Below are positions 25,972 to 35,886 of a DNA stretch of 64,000 nucleotides, one piece after another. The stretch covers positions 434,001 through 498,000 of the forward strand of contig JAQFVV010000444.1 of assembly GCA_028023455.1 (NCBI GenBank), given 5' to 3'. The notes below the pieces were generated by a model. It did no database searches. It had not been told where the DNA came from and saw only the letters and a program-made list of their open reading frames with translations. Every line of letters starts with the position of its first letter. Position 1 is the first letter of the stretch. The translations under genes and the position numbers were made by a program. Origin of the DNA: Epiperipatus broadwayi. Its lineage: Eukaryota > Onychophora > Udeonychophora > Euonychophora > Peripatidae.

Positions 25972-27257
25972 AATTACAATTTTTTTAAATTAACGGACAT
26001 TTTATTTATATTATATATATATTGTGTATATCATGGTTTTGTTTTCAATCCTGAACTACTGAGTTAGTGACCACTAGATAATTCATTTTACCGTTACAAT
26101 ATATATATATATATCAATGTAATGCATCATTTTAATGCTTATTTTAATTCATTATCTGAGACTGATGCTTCACTGTCTCACTTATGAGACCAGTCCTCAC
26201 CTGTGAAATCATGTTGCTATTAAAATAAAATCTTTGTCATAACTCAAAATAAATTTGTATAGTATCAAAATTAAGTAAAAAAGAAAATATAGTTTAAAAA
26301 TTTGAAAATTATTTTTAAGTTTAACTTTTTTTTGTTAAAATACGTAATTTCTTCTATACTCTGTACTTTGTTCTAATCCTTTTTATTCATATCTAAAATT
26401 TGGGATAATAACTAATTCAAACAGTAAATATGTTTAATATTACATAGATCTACATATAGTTTAATTTTAAAGTGTACATATTAAGTCATTAATAAAATAA
26501 TTAATAATAATAAAAAAATAGAATAGTGCAAGTATGAAAAAGGCAGTAGAACATTCAGCTGAAAGAAAAACTAAAATGGGTGAGTGTTTGCTGAGTGCAC
26601 AAGATGGAAAAATAGCTTGCTGAGAAATTGATCTTGATGATACTCAATTAAAAGAGCACATACATAAAATATGTAAATTCAAATTTACAAATTTTGAATT
26701 TTTTTTTCTTTCAAATATTGGATTTCTAAACTGTGTATAGTAAATCAGTGAATAGGGTAGGAGCTATGTTGGCTAAATGTATTTAACAATAATTACTGTA
26801 ATTATGTTTTTGTTTATAATTACATACACATTTTTATAACAAAATATCAGTGAGTATTTTCCTAGCTACTATGAATGGTGTGTGCCATGCAAAATGGCTT
26901 CTCTACTAGCCAATACCGGAAATCTCTGAGTCAATAAACCCAAAACACCTAATACCTTTACATGTTTATCCTTTGACAACAGGGCTATATTTTCCCATTC
27001 AGTAGCATTGTTTTAAAGTCATTTCTTACATGCATTACTTATCAACAACTATCTTTTTCACAATAAATTTTAGAATTAGACAATTAATGACGTCAGGAAA
27101 TGTTATAAAATCCTGCATGACATTTTTAGTTATTTTTGATGATTTGACTTTTATTTAGCATTATATAATAAATTTTAATAATACATACACGACTGTACAA
27201 TAGATTATGTAAAGATTAGTATCATTAATAGAGCATTTACACTTGTTGATTTAAAGC
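25972..27257. other. AT-rich sequence, nothing recognised
   Basis: No gene could be supported. TA microsatellite near 26,099-26,114. Confidence 0.4.
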
Positions 27258-27513
27258 ATATATAACATTAGCTGTATTTTTATATTGGACTATTTCCATC
27301 ATCTAATATGTGTGTTGAATGTCTTTAGAAAAGTTTAATTTTTAGTTAAATATTCCAAATGCATTCAACTGTTAGTAATATCACAGCAAACAGGTTAGTA
27401 TATGCACCAACTGTTAGTAATATCACAGCAAACAAATGTTAATAATATCACAGCAAACAGGTTAGTATATGCACTAACTGTTAGTAATATCACAGCAAAC
27501 AGGTTAGTATATG

Positions 27514-27556
27514 CACAACGTTTCGAGAGGTATTTTTCTCCCCTCTTCTTCAGGTG
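27514..27556 (-). ncRNA. PLE-type minimal hammerhead ribozyme motif (left arm)
   Basis: Exact inverted copy of the motif at 29,336-29,378; see that entry for structure. Having one in each terminal repeat matches the known PLE arrangement. Confidence 0.72.
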
Positions 27557-27573
27557 TTGCTGGCCTGACCAGT

Positions 27574-27664
27574 GACAGTACTAGCATGGGATTCGAACCT
27601 GGGTCCTTAGATTCTTGATTATTGAAATTTAAGGTAACGCTCTAACCAACTGAGCCATCCTGCC
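27574..27664 (-). other. tRNA-like segment in the left PLE arm
   Basis: Inverted copy of the tRNA-like segment at 29,228-29,318. Confidence 0.6.
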
Positions 27665-27695
27665 AAAGGCAACAGTATGTAGTAATTTCATATAC

Positions 27696-28193
27696 TTATC
27701 TATGAGGTTCCTCCTGATTTCTCCACTTTTTCCTCAGAGCAAAGTTGATTAGTGATTTCCATACATTATGTATAGTCACACTAGGTTGGCTTATGGGATT
27801 TTTTGCCATTGTCATGTGAGCAGCTTCTTTAAATTTTCTTCTTTGTACCTTTTCTTCTTTATCCAATATTTTTGTATTTTCCCAATTGAACGTATGTTCA
27901 TTGGTCCATACATGGTCTGCTACCTTAGACACATCTGTTTTCTCTCTTCTAATCATCAGTTTATGTTCTTGCAAGCGCTTTTGAATGGGACGGCTGGTCT
28001 CACCAATATATGTTCTTCCACATTCACATGGTATTTCATAGATGCAGTTTTTTCTTTGCAGCATTTCAAGTTTAGGCTTTGTAGATGTTAGAATTCCTCG
28101 TAGTGTGGTATGGCTCTGAAAAGCTGTTCTGATGTTATACTGGTTGCAGATTTTCCTTAATTTGTCTGCTATTTTTGGAATGTATGGATACAC
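27696..28193 (-). pseudogene. PLE GIY-YIG endonuclease domain, inverted duplicate
   Basis: The left arm of the foldback encodes on the minus strand the same 165-residue C-terminal segment as the main frame. GIY-YIG features are YEIPCECGRTYIGET, the following basic helix with KRLQEH, and a downstream KEAAHM segment that would hold the metal-binding Glu. It differs visibly from the plus-strand copy at one residue (EHTFNW against EHMFNW). It lacks any RT portion and a promoter of its own, so it is an open but incomplete duplicate. Confidence 0.75.
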
Positions 28194-28230
28194 TACAGTA
28201 CCAATAATTGTCTTTTCTCTTGATGGTTCT

Positions 28231-29196
28231 ACTCCTTATCCACCTAAAGTTTGGCTTCGCTATGTGGATGATACATTTGTTGTATGGCCACATGGTGAAG
28301 CATTGCTACAAACTTTCTGGACACACATCAACAACATATCCCCTTCAATTAAATTTACAATAGAACCAGAACAAGAACAAAAATTGGCATTCTTAGATGT
28401 TCTTGTAACAAGACTCCCTCATGGCAAAATCAAAACTACAGTTTACCGAAAACCTACACATACAGGAAAATACCTAGCCTATACATCTAATCACACCAGA
28501 AACACAAAACATGGAGTTATACTATCACTGTGGAACAGAGCAAAAGAAGTTTGTTCAGAAACTGGTGATTTGGAAAAAGAAAAGATCTATATAGAACAAA
28601 CTCTTAAGAAAAATGGTTATCCATCAGCTGTTATTAAGAAAACATTAAACAGACAACAAAAAGAACCATCAAGAGAAAAGACAATTATTGGTACTGTAGT
28701 GTATCCATACATTCCAAAAATAGCAGACAAATTAAGGAAAATCTGCAACCAGTATAACATCAGAACAGCTTTTCAGAGCCATACCACACTACGAGGAATT
28801 CTAACATCTACAAAGCCTAAACTTGAAATGCTGCAAAGAAAAAACTGCATCTATGAAATACCATGTGAATGTGGAAGAACATATATTGGTGAGACCAGCC
28901 GTCCCATTCAAAAGCGCTTGCAAGAACATAAACTGATGATTAGAAGAGAGAAAACAGATGTGTCTAAGGTAGCAGACCATGTATGGACCAATGAACATAT
29001 GTTCAATTGGGAAAATACAAAAATATTGGATAAAGAAGAAAAGGTACAAAGAAGAAAATTTAAAGAAGCTGCTCACATGACAATGGCAAAAAATCCCATA
29101 AGCCAACCTAGTGTGACTATACATAATGTATGGAAATCACTAATCAACTTTGCTCTGAGGAAAAAGTGGAGAAATCAGGAGGAACCTCATAGATAA
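28231..29196 (+). pseudogene. Penelope-like RT (C-terminal part) plus GIY-YIG endonuclease, 5'-truncated
   Basis: This 322-codon frame stays open after the left arm. It starts just before the RT catalytic box YVDD (28,261-28,272, in WLRYVDDTFVVW). It continues through FLDVLVTR and VYRKPTHTGKYLA, typical of PLE RT. It ends in a GIY-YIG endonuclease: IYEIPCECGRTYIGET at about 28,849-28,896, then RLQEH, and a KEAAHM segment near 29,062. PLE proteins normally carry several hundred more N-terminal residues with the earlier RT motifs, which are absent. The open frame extends back to 28,132 through inverted-arm sequence, which is not genuine coding. The copy cannot encode a full RT, but the endonuclease looks intact. 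Confidence 0.88.
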
Positions 29197-29227
29197 GTAT
29201 ATGAAATTACTACATACTGTTGCCTTT

Positions 29228-29318
29228 GGCAGGATGGCTCAGTTGGTTAGAGCGTTACCTTAAATTTCAATAATCAAGAATCTAAGGACCCAGGTTCGAA
29301 TCCCATGCTAGTACTGTC
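29228..29318 (+). other. tRNA-like (Pol III promoter-like) segment in the right PLE arm
   Basis: The sequence 'ggatggctcagttggttaga' contains an A box and a perfect D-arm pairing (GCTC with GAGC). About 45 bp further 'aggttcgaatccc' is a consensus B box. A short acceptor-like GGCAGGA precedes, but no matching 3' acceptor follows, so it is tRNA-derived rather than a tRNA gene. It lies 17 bp upstream of the hammerhead, which would place the ribozyme inside any Pol III transcript. The same segment is in the left arm and at 60,557-60,646. Confidence 0.7.
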
Positions 29319-29335
29319 ACTGGTCAGGCCAGCAA

Positions 29336-29378
29336 CACCTGAAGAAGAGGGGAGAAAAATACCTCTCGAAACGTTGTG
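29336..29378 (+). ncRNA. PLE-type minimal hammerhead ribozyme motif (right arm)
   Basis: CAC, CTGAAGA (29,339-29,345), one extra A, then stem II GAGGGG paired with CCTCTC (one G-U), then GAAAC, GT, T and GTG. Stem I is CAC/GTG. Stem III is just AC/GT with no loop, giving a GUU cleavage triplet. Such short-stem-III motifs are the published PLE type, thought to act as dimers and weak as monomers. The match to that architecture is direct; activity is not shown. Confidence 0.74.
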
Positions 29379-29389
29379 CATATACTAAC

Positions 29390-29525
29390 CTGTTTGCTGT
29401 GATATTACTAACAGTTAGTGCATATACTAACCTGTTTGCTGTGATATTATTAACATTTGTTTGCTGTGATATTACTAACAGTTGGTGCATATACTAACCT
29501 GTTTGCTGTGATATTACTAACAGTT
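29390..29525 (+). repeat. short tandem subrepeats in the PLE tail
   Basis: Four copies of about 27 bp built on ctgtttgctgtgatatta and 'ctaacagtt', two separated by 'gtgcatatactaac'. The left arm carries the same set inverted (about 27,367-27,502). Confidence 0.85.
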
Positions 29526-29668
29526 GAATGCATTTGGAATATTTAACTAAAAATTAAACTTTTCTAAAGACATTCAACACACATATTAGATGATGGAAAT
29601 AGTCCAATATAAAAATACAGCTAGAACACCATCATCACAAACCTTCAGAAAAACAATATATAACATTA

Positions 29669-30893
29669 CTTTATGTTTTATTTAAGCAATGCTACAGAAA
29701 GGGAAAACACTTGTGATACTTTCTGATAGTATACCGTTTATTTAGTAAGAGATAAATTTTGATATGTGGGTATAAATATACATACATTATCTTCTTTTAC
29801 ACATTCCTTTCGGAAGTAAAATTTAGTATTATTATTACAGGAATTATACTTTTTGATTTAAAATATATGATGTTATTTTCGAAAGCTAATAAAATGTACA
29901 AATCAGAATGTCTTATTTACCAAATATACAATTTACAATTATAAATAAATTGAGCTTTACATAGATTTAAAAAGCAACCATTTGATTTTTATATCTACTC
30001 TTTTTTTTTCTTTTTTGTTATGATTAGAAACTTAAAAGAATTTATTCTCAATATGCATTTTAATTTCATGAGTAATAATAATTTATCATTTATGCAATAT
30101 TGCAATCATTTTGTAGAATATTTTCTTTGATTATCACATTTTTTCATTGCCCAAAAAATATATATATCTCATTACAGAAAAAAAGGTTCTCCAATATTTT
30201 CTGTGAAGAAAAGAGAAGACATGCAGTTGTTTACCGTATTAATCAACTACAAAATGAGAAAATTTTTATAATTACCCTTCCCTGTTTAACCTCTATGAAT
30301 ATATTGGCTATATGTTGTCTGAAAAAATATATTTGCTTAAAAATTTTTAATTACTTGAAACAATTCAAAATTAACCTGGGTTTGAATTAAGGTCAGTTAG
30401 AAAGCAGGCAAATAAGATAGATGATAATTAAGACTAACAGGAAAAGGGTATTAGATAGTTCAACTTTTTTAAAAATTCATTTCATTTCATTTATGACATT
30501 GTTATTATATTCAGCCACTATAAATGGTCTTAATATAAAAATGTAGGAGTCAATTAAATTCTTCTAGCACCATCTTTACTAAATTTAATCAATTATCTCA
30601 CATTACATAATCATCCCTTCAGCAAACAAAAATGATGTCCTGTCTGACTGCATTTTGAATTTTATATTTAAGATATTGTATATAATTTGGAAGTTCAATG
30701 TTAATTTACCGAGATGTTATTTCAACTTGGGTCTACTTTGATTTTAAATAGTCTTCTTAAGATAAATTCTCAAAGTATTCATTTTAACACTTTTCTGACA
30801 ATTAATATGTAATAATTGTAGGAACTGATGAAAATCTTCCAGTATTATCTTCATTAAATGGAATTATTTATTAATAATAATAAAAAAAGCAAC
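29669..30893. other. AT-rich sequence, nothing recognised
   Basis: Two short open frames (61 and 96 codons) have no recognisable motif and AT-driven composition. No supported gene. Confidence 0.4.
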
Positions 30894-31362
30894 AAAGAAT
30901 AATGAAATGCATCTTAGGGATCATTTGTCTTTTATTATATCTTTATTTATATAAATTTAAAAAGAATGGGGAAGTATGGAAGTTGTTTAATATTTCCTTA
31001 AAGATATGGGAAAGAGAAAGGTGAATAACTCCATGTGTGTGTATGTTTAAAATTAAAAAAAATCAGATATATTAATCTTTAACTGAGATTTAAAGTTTAT
31101 ATCTGTGCTAGAAATAATCTCTAGTTGGTCTCAAAATTGTGAGTGTAGTGAGTTTCACAGTAGTAAGTGAAAATGTAATAATTTACTATAGATAAATAAT
31201 CTTTACATAATAGAGATATATATATGAGAGATAGTGACCTGGGCCAACTGATGATTGCTAGTTCAGCATAAAATGCATCTTGGGGGTCATTTGTCTTTTA
31301 TTATATCTTTATTTATATGAATTTAAAAAGAATGGGGAAGTAATTTATCTATAAAGAATAAT
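30894..31362 (+). mobile_element. retrozyme-like element, 1.2 units of 366 bp, with 10-bp target duplication
   Basis: A 449-bp insert (30,904-31,352) lies between direct repeats aaagaataat (30,894-30,903 and 31,353-31,362). Its first about 80 bp, beginning 'gaaatgcatctta', returns 366 bp later, so it is a unit plus a partial second unit. The left end starts inside the ribozyme 3' half (at the GAAA box), and a complete though mutated hammerhead spans the internal unit junction. This permuted dimer-like form is expected if a multimeric or circular RNA was copied back into DNA. There is no ORF. Confidence 0.73.
31235..31289 (+). ncRNA. hammerhead ribozyme motif, partly decayed
   Basis: CTGATGA is at 31,248-31,254. 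Stem I has CCAA/TTGG next to the core and TGACC/GGTCA further out. Stem II keeps TGCT/AGCA. The GAAA box is changed to AAAA, then TGCATC gives an AU-(GC)-AU stem III and C cleavage site. The partial left copy at 30,904 retains GAAA. The G12 change should abolish activity. Confidence 0.6.
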
Positions 31363-31770
31363 CGTTTAAAAATTAAACAAATAGTAAAAAAAAAGATTGG
31401 AATCAGAATTGCCATGAATATAATTAAGAGTTGGAAATTTGACTGCATGAAAACACAATTTTATTATCACAATTATTGTAGAAAAATGACCAATAATCTA
31501 GGGGACTCATTATGACTCTGTCTAGCACTAACTCAGATACTAAATACAAAAAATAAACAAAAACAAAAAGAGAATAATAGAAAAATAATGACAATTATTT
31601 TAAGAATAGAGAATACTATTAATAAAATAAGTTATTAAGGTGGAAACTTTCAATTAACTTTAACTCAATTATAGACATTTATTTGTTTGTAAGTGCAAAC
31701 AATATAAAAATATAATTTATTTATTTATTAAATATAGACTTGTTTTAATGGAGAATTACAAAAAGGCAAG
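31363..31770. other. AT-rich sequence, nothing recognised
   Basis: No supported gene or repeat. Confidence 0.4.
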
Positions 31771-32547
31771 AGTTGAAATTCAATACTTTTATAATCTACT
31801 AAGCATGCTTTCAGCAGATCACTGCCAAAATCATAATGCTGTATTAATTTAGCAGCTGAAAATTATGCCTATATATATGGACATAACTTATTATGTAAAT
31901 GAAGCTTAGTATGTAAATGCAGCATTTAAATGTTCAATTTTTTCAACAATGGAATGCAAGTATCATTTCCATTGATTGCGTTTGGATCCTTTGCAACTGC
32001 CCAAGCTTTTTATATTTTCTTTTCCTATCATGTCTCTCAGCACAAATCCTTCTCACATTAGTGAGATTGAAAGTATGACCCATAGTGAGCTCCTGATGAG
32101 GAAAATCGATTTATATTTATTATTGTTTTGCTCTTTTGTATAAATATGTATACAGGGTGATCCTCATAAATCTATTCATCCCATATTTACAGTAAAACAT
32201 AGGACTACAAGATGAGGCATATACTTATATAACAAAGATAAACAGAATTGCTATTCCGGGTCATCCTTTCAGTTTCATTAATATGAGGACGATTTGTACC
32301 AAGAGAGAGACGATAGCAAAAAAAAGTCTTGGGCAATTGCAAATGATCCAAACGCAATTAACAGAAAAGAATCATGCATTTCATTGTGGAAAAAATGGAA
32401 CATGTAAATGCCACATTTATATTAAGCCTCATTTACATAACAAATAATTTCATATATAGGCATAATTTTCAACTGCTAAATTAATATAGCACTATGATTT
32501 TTCGCAGTGGTCTGCTAAAAGCACACTAAAAGTCTTGAATTTCAACT
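31771..32547. mobile_element. foldback element of about 777 bp with long inverted arms
   Basis: Left arm about 31,771-32,045, right arm about 32,300-32,547, starting with agttgaaattcaa and its complement. The arms share ordered blocks such as 'gcgtttggatcctttgcaac' and 'tctcagc'. Similarity is interrupted by small indels, so it is older than the PLE. The 250-bp spacer contains 'tacagggtgatcctcataaa', which resembles a mariner-type terminus, and a CTGATGAGG word without a GAAA partner. No target duplication was identified. Confidence 0.6.
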
Positions 32548-33410
32548 TTTTAACTAGATTACAACGAGTTTATAAGAATTTCATTAATTAATGATAAGAG
32601 AATTTAATATTTTGAATTATTAAATATAAGTAAATAATCAACAAATTTATTTATTTTTGTTGTTGGTCATATTTGTTTTAATATAGTGCAATATTTAATA
32701 TTTTTATTTTGCATTTAGTTTTAATCTTAAAGGATACTATGGAAATAAATTTTTAAAATGTTTTATGTTTTTATAAGTTACAAAAAATTATGACAAAGCT
32801 AGCCAGAAAAATTTACAGCTTTTGTATAAATTTTTGCTCAAAATTATATTTTTCTCATTTCTTTTTTGATGACATGGGAACGCTTATTTATACTAGCATT
32901 ATTTCAACTTGAACATTTTTTTAAGGTCCAATTAGATTGAATTTTTTTTTCAGGTAGCTGGTCTATAAATAACTCAGCTAAAAATTTTATATTGATCAGA
33001 AAATGGGTATTTAGTTATTCGCAACTATTGAATAAAACGAAATGGAAACACTCAAATCTTCATTACTCAAAAATGAAAAAAAAAAAAACTTTCAATAATA
33101 ACTTTTTTCTTCATTATCATTTTATGAGTGACTTCTGGGTAGCATTTTCTTTGTAGTGAGCTATTTAAAGGCTGTTTTACCTTTTATATTTATTACACTG
33201 CTATTATTTACTTGCTTCTAGAATTAGTGTTCACAAACTTTATAAAGGTAAACATTATAATAAACTTCTAATCTATAAATATATTATGATTTCTCGCTAG
33301 TAGTAGAAATCATTTACAATTATTTTTATATAATAAAAATAAGTTGATTTGACAACTAATATTTCAGTGCTTTCTACAAATATATACAATGTTAATAAAT
33401 TATGTTAAGT
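32548..33410. other. AT-rich sequence, nothing recognised
   Basis: No supported gene; poly-A and poly-T runs only. Confidence 0.4.
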
Positions 33411-33538
33411 ACATTTTATTTTTATATAACTTTCTGTAACTATACTTAATTATAGTCAGAGGAATTTGAACACAAACTTTCAAGGTTTCTTTAGTCTCTC
33501 ACTTCATACACAAGACCACATACATGCGAAAAAGATAA

Positions 33539-33597
33539 ATGATCTCCAATATATTTATTTCGTGCTGAACCAGTCCTCATCAGTTGGTCTGGATCAT
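33539..33597 (-). ncRNA. type I hammerhead ribozyme motif, canonical core
   Basis: Best core of the window. On the minus strand CUGAUGA is followed by a stem II closed by the canonical G10.1-C11.1 pair (inner pairs CUG/CAG around GUU; two mismatches below), then GAAA. Stem III is AUA/UAU with an AA loop, and the cleavage residue is A. Stem I pairs CCAA/UUGG and then AUGAUC/GAUCAU across an internal loop, as in natural type I hammerheads. The mirror copy shows stem II was probably GUGCUG/CAGCAC originally. Confidence 0.72.
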
Positions 33598-33632
33598 CAT
33601 TTCCCACACATATATACAATCTATGGGAGATG

Positions 33633-33687
33633 ATGATCAGGACCAACTGATGAGTGCTGGTTCAGCATGCAATACATATATTGGATT
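33633..33687 (+). ncRNA. hammerhead ribozyme motif, inverted partner, decayed
   Basis: CTGATGA is at 33,648-33,654, stem II GTGCTG/CAGCAT around GTT, then GCAA instead of GAAA, then TACATATA and TTGG pairing with CCAA. The A-to-C change in the GAAA box should inactivate it. It helps define the family consensus. Confidence 0.6.
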
Positions 33688-33840
33688 TTTTTTTTTCGTA
33701 TGTACATTGTCATGTGTATCATTTGTATAAGATAAAATGGATGATTAAAGAGAACTTGAAAATCTGGGTTCAAATCCTGTCTAATATACACCTAGAATAA
33801 AATATAAATACTATATATGTATTTAAAATATTATATACTG

Positions 33841-35886
33841 TACTCAGTTAAATAAATTATTCAAAAATATTTCTATTGATAAAAATTTTAAATAAAATCA
33901 TTAATAAAAAAAAAGAAATACAACTTTAACAAAGAGAAAAAAAAAAACTAAATATATTTTGGGTTGTATAGATATTGATGAGAGCATTCACATATAAACA
34001 CATAAAAATGTAATGCTGATTTTTGACAAAAAAAAATCTAAAGTTAAAATGTTTACTTATTGGAGTTAAATTTTATATTTTTAAAAGCTGGGAAATTTTT
34101 AATAAACATAATAAGAAAAAAAAGTTGTTTATTCTATAGTAAAATTAATTACAATAATAAATGATTAATTTTTTTTTTTAAATAATTGAAAATATTTTCT
34201 GATGATTTGATTGAGAATATATATATACAATGCTGTGAATAGAATTTTAAAAAAGAAAGAATAAACAAATACAATTGTCTAATCATACAATATCAGGCAT
34301 GAGCTAACACATACATTATATAGTATCAGCTCATCTATTACCTTATAGAGTACTAGAATTATATTTTTATGAATAGAAATGATTTCAATAGTCAATAATC
34401 ATATAGTTTCTCTAATCAGATTGGTTAGAGAGAATTAATTAATATAATGTAAACAATTTAAAATCAAGTAATAAAAAAATATCAAGGATTTTATTAAAAT
34501 AGCAAAAATCACAGAATAGCATTCTATTTATTGAAATTGCAAATTTATTAATAAAAATATGTTTATATAATTTTTATGGTTTACTAACAATGGATTTTAT
34601 ATATATTTTTGTTTCAACTTTAACTTCTACCAAAATAAAATGAGCAAATAAATAAAAACAAAAAAAGAAATTAAATCCAAAATTAATTTTTCTGATATAG
34701 TTTAAATAAAGGTTGTGCAAAATAAAACTATTTTTAGCATAATTATTATTAAAATTAATTTTAGATATAATTAAAATAATAAAAAATATCAAAATCCATA
34801 CATTTATTTTAAAAATGGGGAAAAAATTACCTTTCCCTGTTACCATAACACAAATTTTGACCCTATAATTAATTTAAATTTTCTTAAAAGCATGATATAA
34901 TTATAAAATAAAAAATATTTTATTATTAGAAATATCTTTAAAAATAATAAAAATAACCTTGAACAAAAAACTTTTTTATGAATATTTTTTTCTTTACAAA
35001 TATAATGTAAACAATACCCATTTTGTGCAACTAAACTTCTGCGAATTGTCCTTTGCAATATAGAACTTTCTTCTTGTTGATAATGTCTAATATTTAGGAA
35101 CAAAATTAAAACTAAAATATAGATTCATTATTATTTTAGCATAGTCAACCAATATATAATTATAATGTAAACATCAGTGTACAGACCATTTAAATGTTGT
35201 CATGAGTAATTTTATGACTGACAATACAAATGATAGCAGTTTCTCCCAATTGATTCACACAGTTTATACATAGAATAGAAAATATTATATATTAATCAAA
35301 CATTAGCATATTTGAATTAACCAATGATGATTGGCAAAAATAAACATTTAATTTTGATTGTGTAATTTGTGATTGAACATAAACTTTGTAGTTTATCACA
35401 TTTATTTAAAGTGAAATCTGAAGGTTGTATTTACTGGAAAAATAAAATAACTGATGACTATAATAAAACTGTTATTAGAATAAAAATCAAAGTATGCATG
35501 TAAATACTATTTGTATAAGTAAATTAATACAAAGATCAAGTATACTTATTTTGTAAATTGATTTGATTAATCATGAAACAATGGCTAATAAAATGTTTAA
35601 TTTGCAGAGGGAGCCAAGAATTCCAGTTAATTCTGTTACTGGCTCCCCGTTTTAGTTCTTTTTTTTTAGTTTAGAGAATTAATTTTTTCTAAAACTATTC
35701 CTATTTAAAAGAGGAGTTTCTTAGCTCCCTCTCTCTCTCTCTTCATATACAAGTTATGTCAACATGTTATCACAAGTAAGAACAATTTCAACATTTATAA
35801 AAACGCTGTTCAAATTATATGGCAGCCATTGAAATTTCAAATGATTACTATGTGATTTTCCATTTGAATGAAAATTTTCATTTTAC
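33841..35886. other. AT-rich sequence, nothing recognised
   Basis: Very AT-rich. Two minus-strand frames of 87-90 codons (34,574-35,103) are Phe/Ile/Lys-rich with no motif and look fortuitous. Confidence 0.4.

Larger units (their letters stand above)
27258..29668 (+). mobile_element. Penelope-like element, head-to-head foldback copy with 13-bp target duplication
   Basis: The insert (27,271-29,655) lies between perfect direct repeats atatataacatta (27,258-27,270 and 29,656-29,668). It has two nearly identical inverted arms of 962 bp (27,269-28,230 and 28,662-29,623) around a 431-bp spacer carrying the end of the RT domain. The right arm encodes the GIY-YIG endonuclease and the 3' non-coding region. 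The left arm is an inverted copy of the same region, without the last 33 bp (29,623-29,655). Each arm holds a tRNA-like segment, a hammerhead motif and 27-bp subrepeats. PLEs are known for such inverted or tandem terminal repeats and for variable target duplications. Near-identity of the arms points to recent formation. Confidence 0.9.
33411..33840. mobile_element. palindromic pair of hammerhead plus tRNA-like elements
   Basis: Two inverted copies of one unit, joined near 33,600-33,628. Read outwards from the centre, each has a hammerhead motif, about 60 bp, then a tRNA-like region whose B box is 'gtgttcaaattcctc' (left, minus strand, about 33,459-33,475) or 'gggttcaaatcctgtc' (right, plus strand, about 33,766-33,781), then an AT tail. 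The same B-box and tail block occurs alone at 3,520 and 16,560. This links an RNA polymerase III-type promoter and a self-cleaving motif in one repeat unit. It is non-coding, with end points approximate. Confidence 0.65.

Noticed and set aside
27768-28091. 107-codon plus-strand frame, also seen inverted at 28,801-29,124 and again at 60,749-61,090
   Set aside because: It is the antisense of the GIY-YIG coding region in each PLE copy, so its apparent conservation is a by-product of the real frame.
29228-29318. Functional tRNA gene in the PLE arms
   Set aside because: D-arm and B box are good, but the acceptor and T stems do not close and no sensible anticodon arm forms, so it is tRNA-derived only.
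30820-30850. CTGATGA near 30,824 and another near 35,448
   Set aside because: No stem II or GAAA box follows; chance words in AT-rich DNA.
32088-32115. CTGATGAGG word as another hammerhead
   Set aside because: It is followed by GATT rather than GAAA, and no stem I or stem III partner could be drawn.
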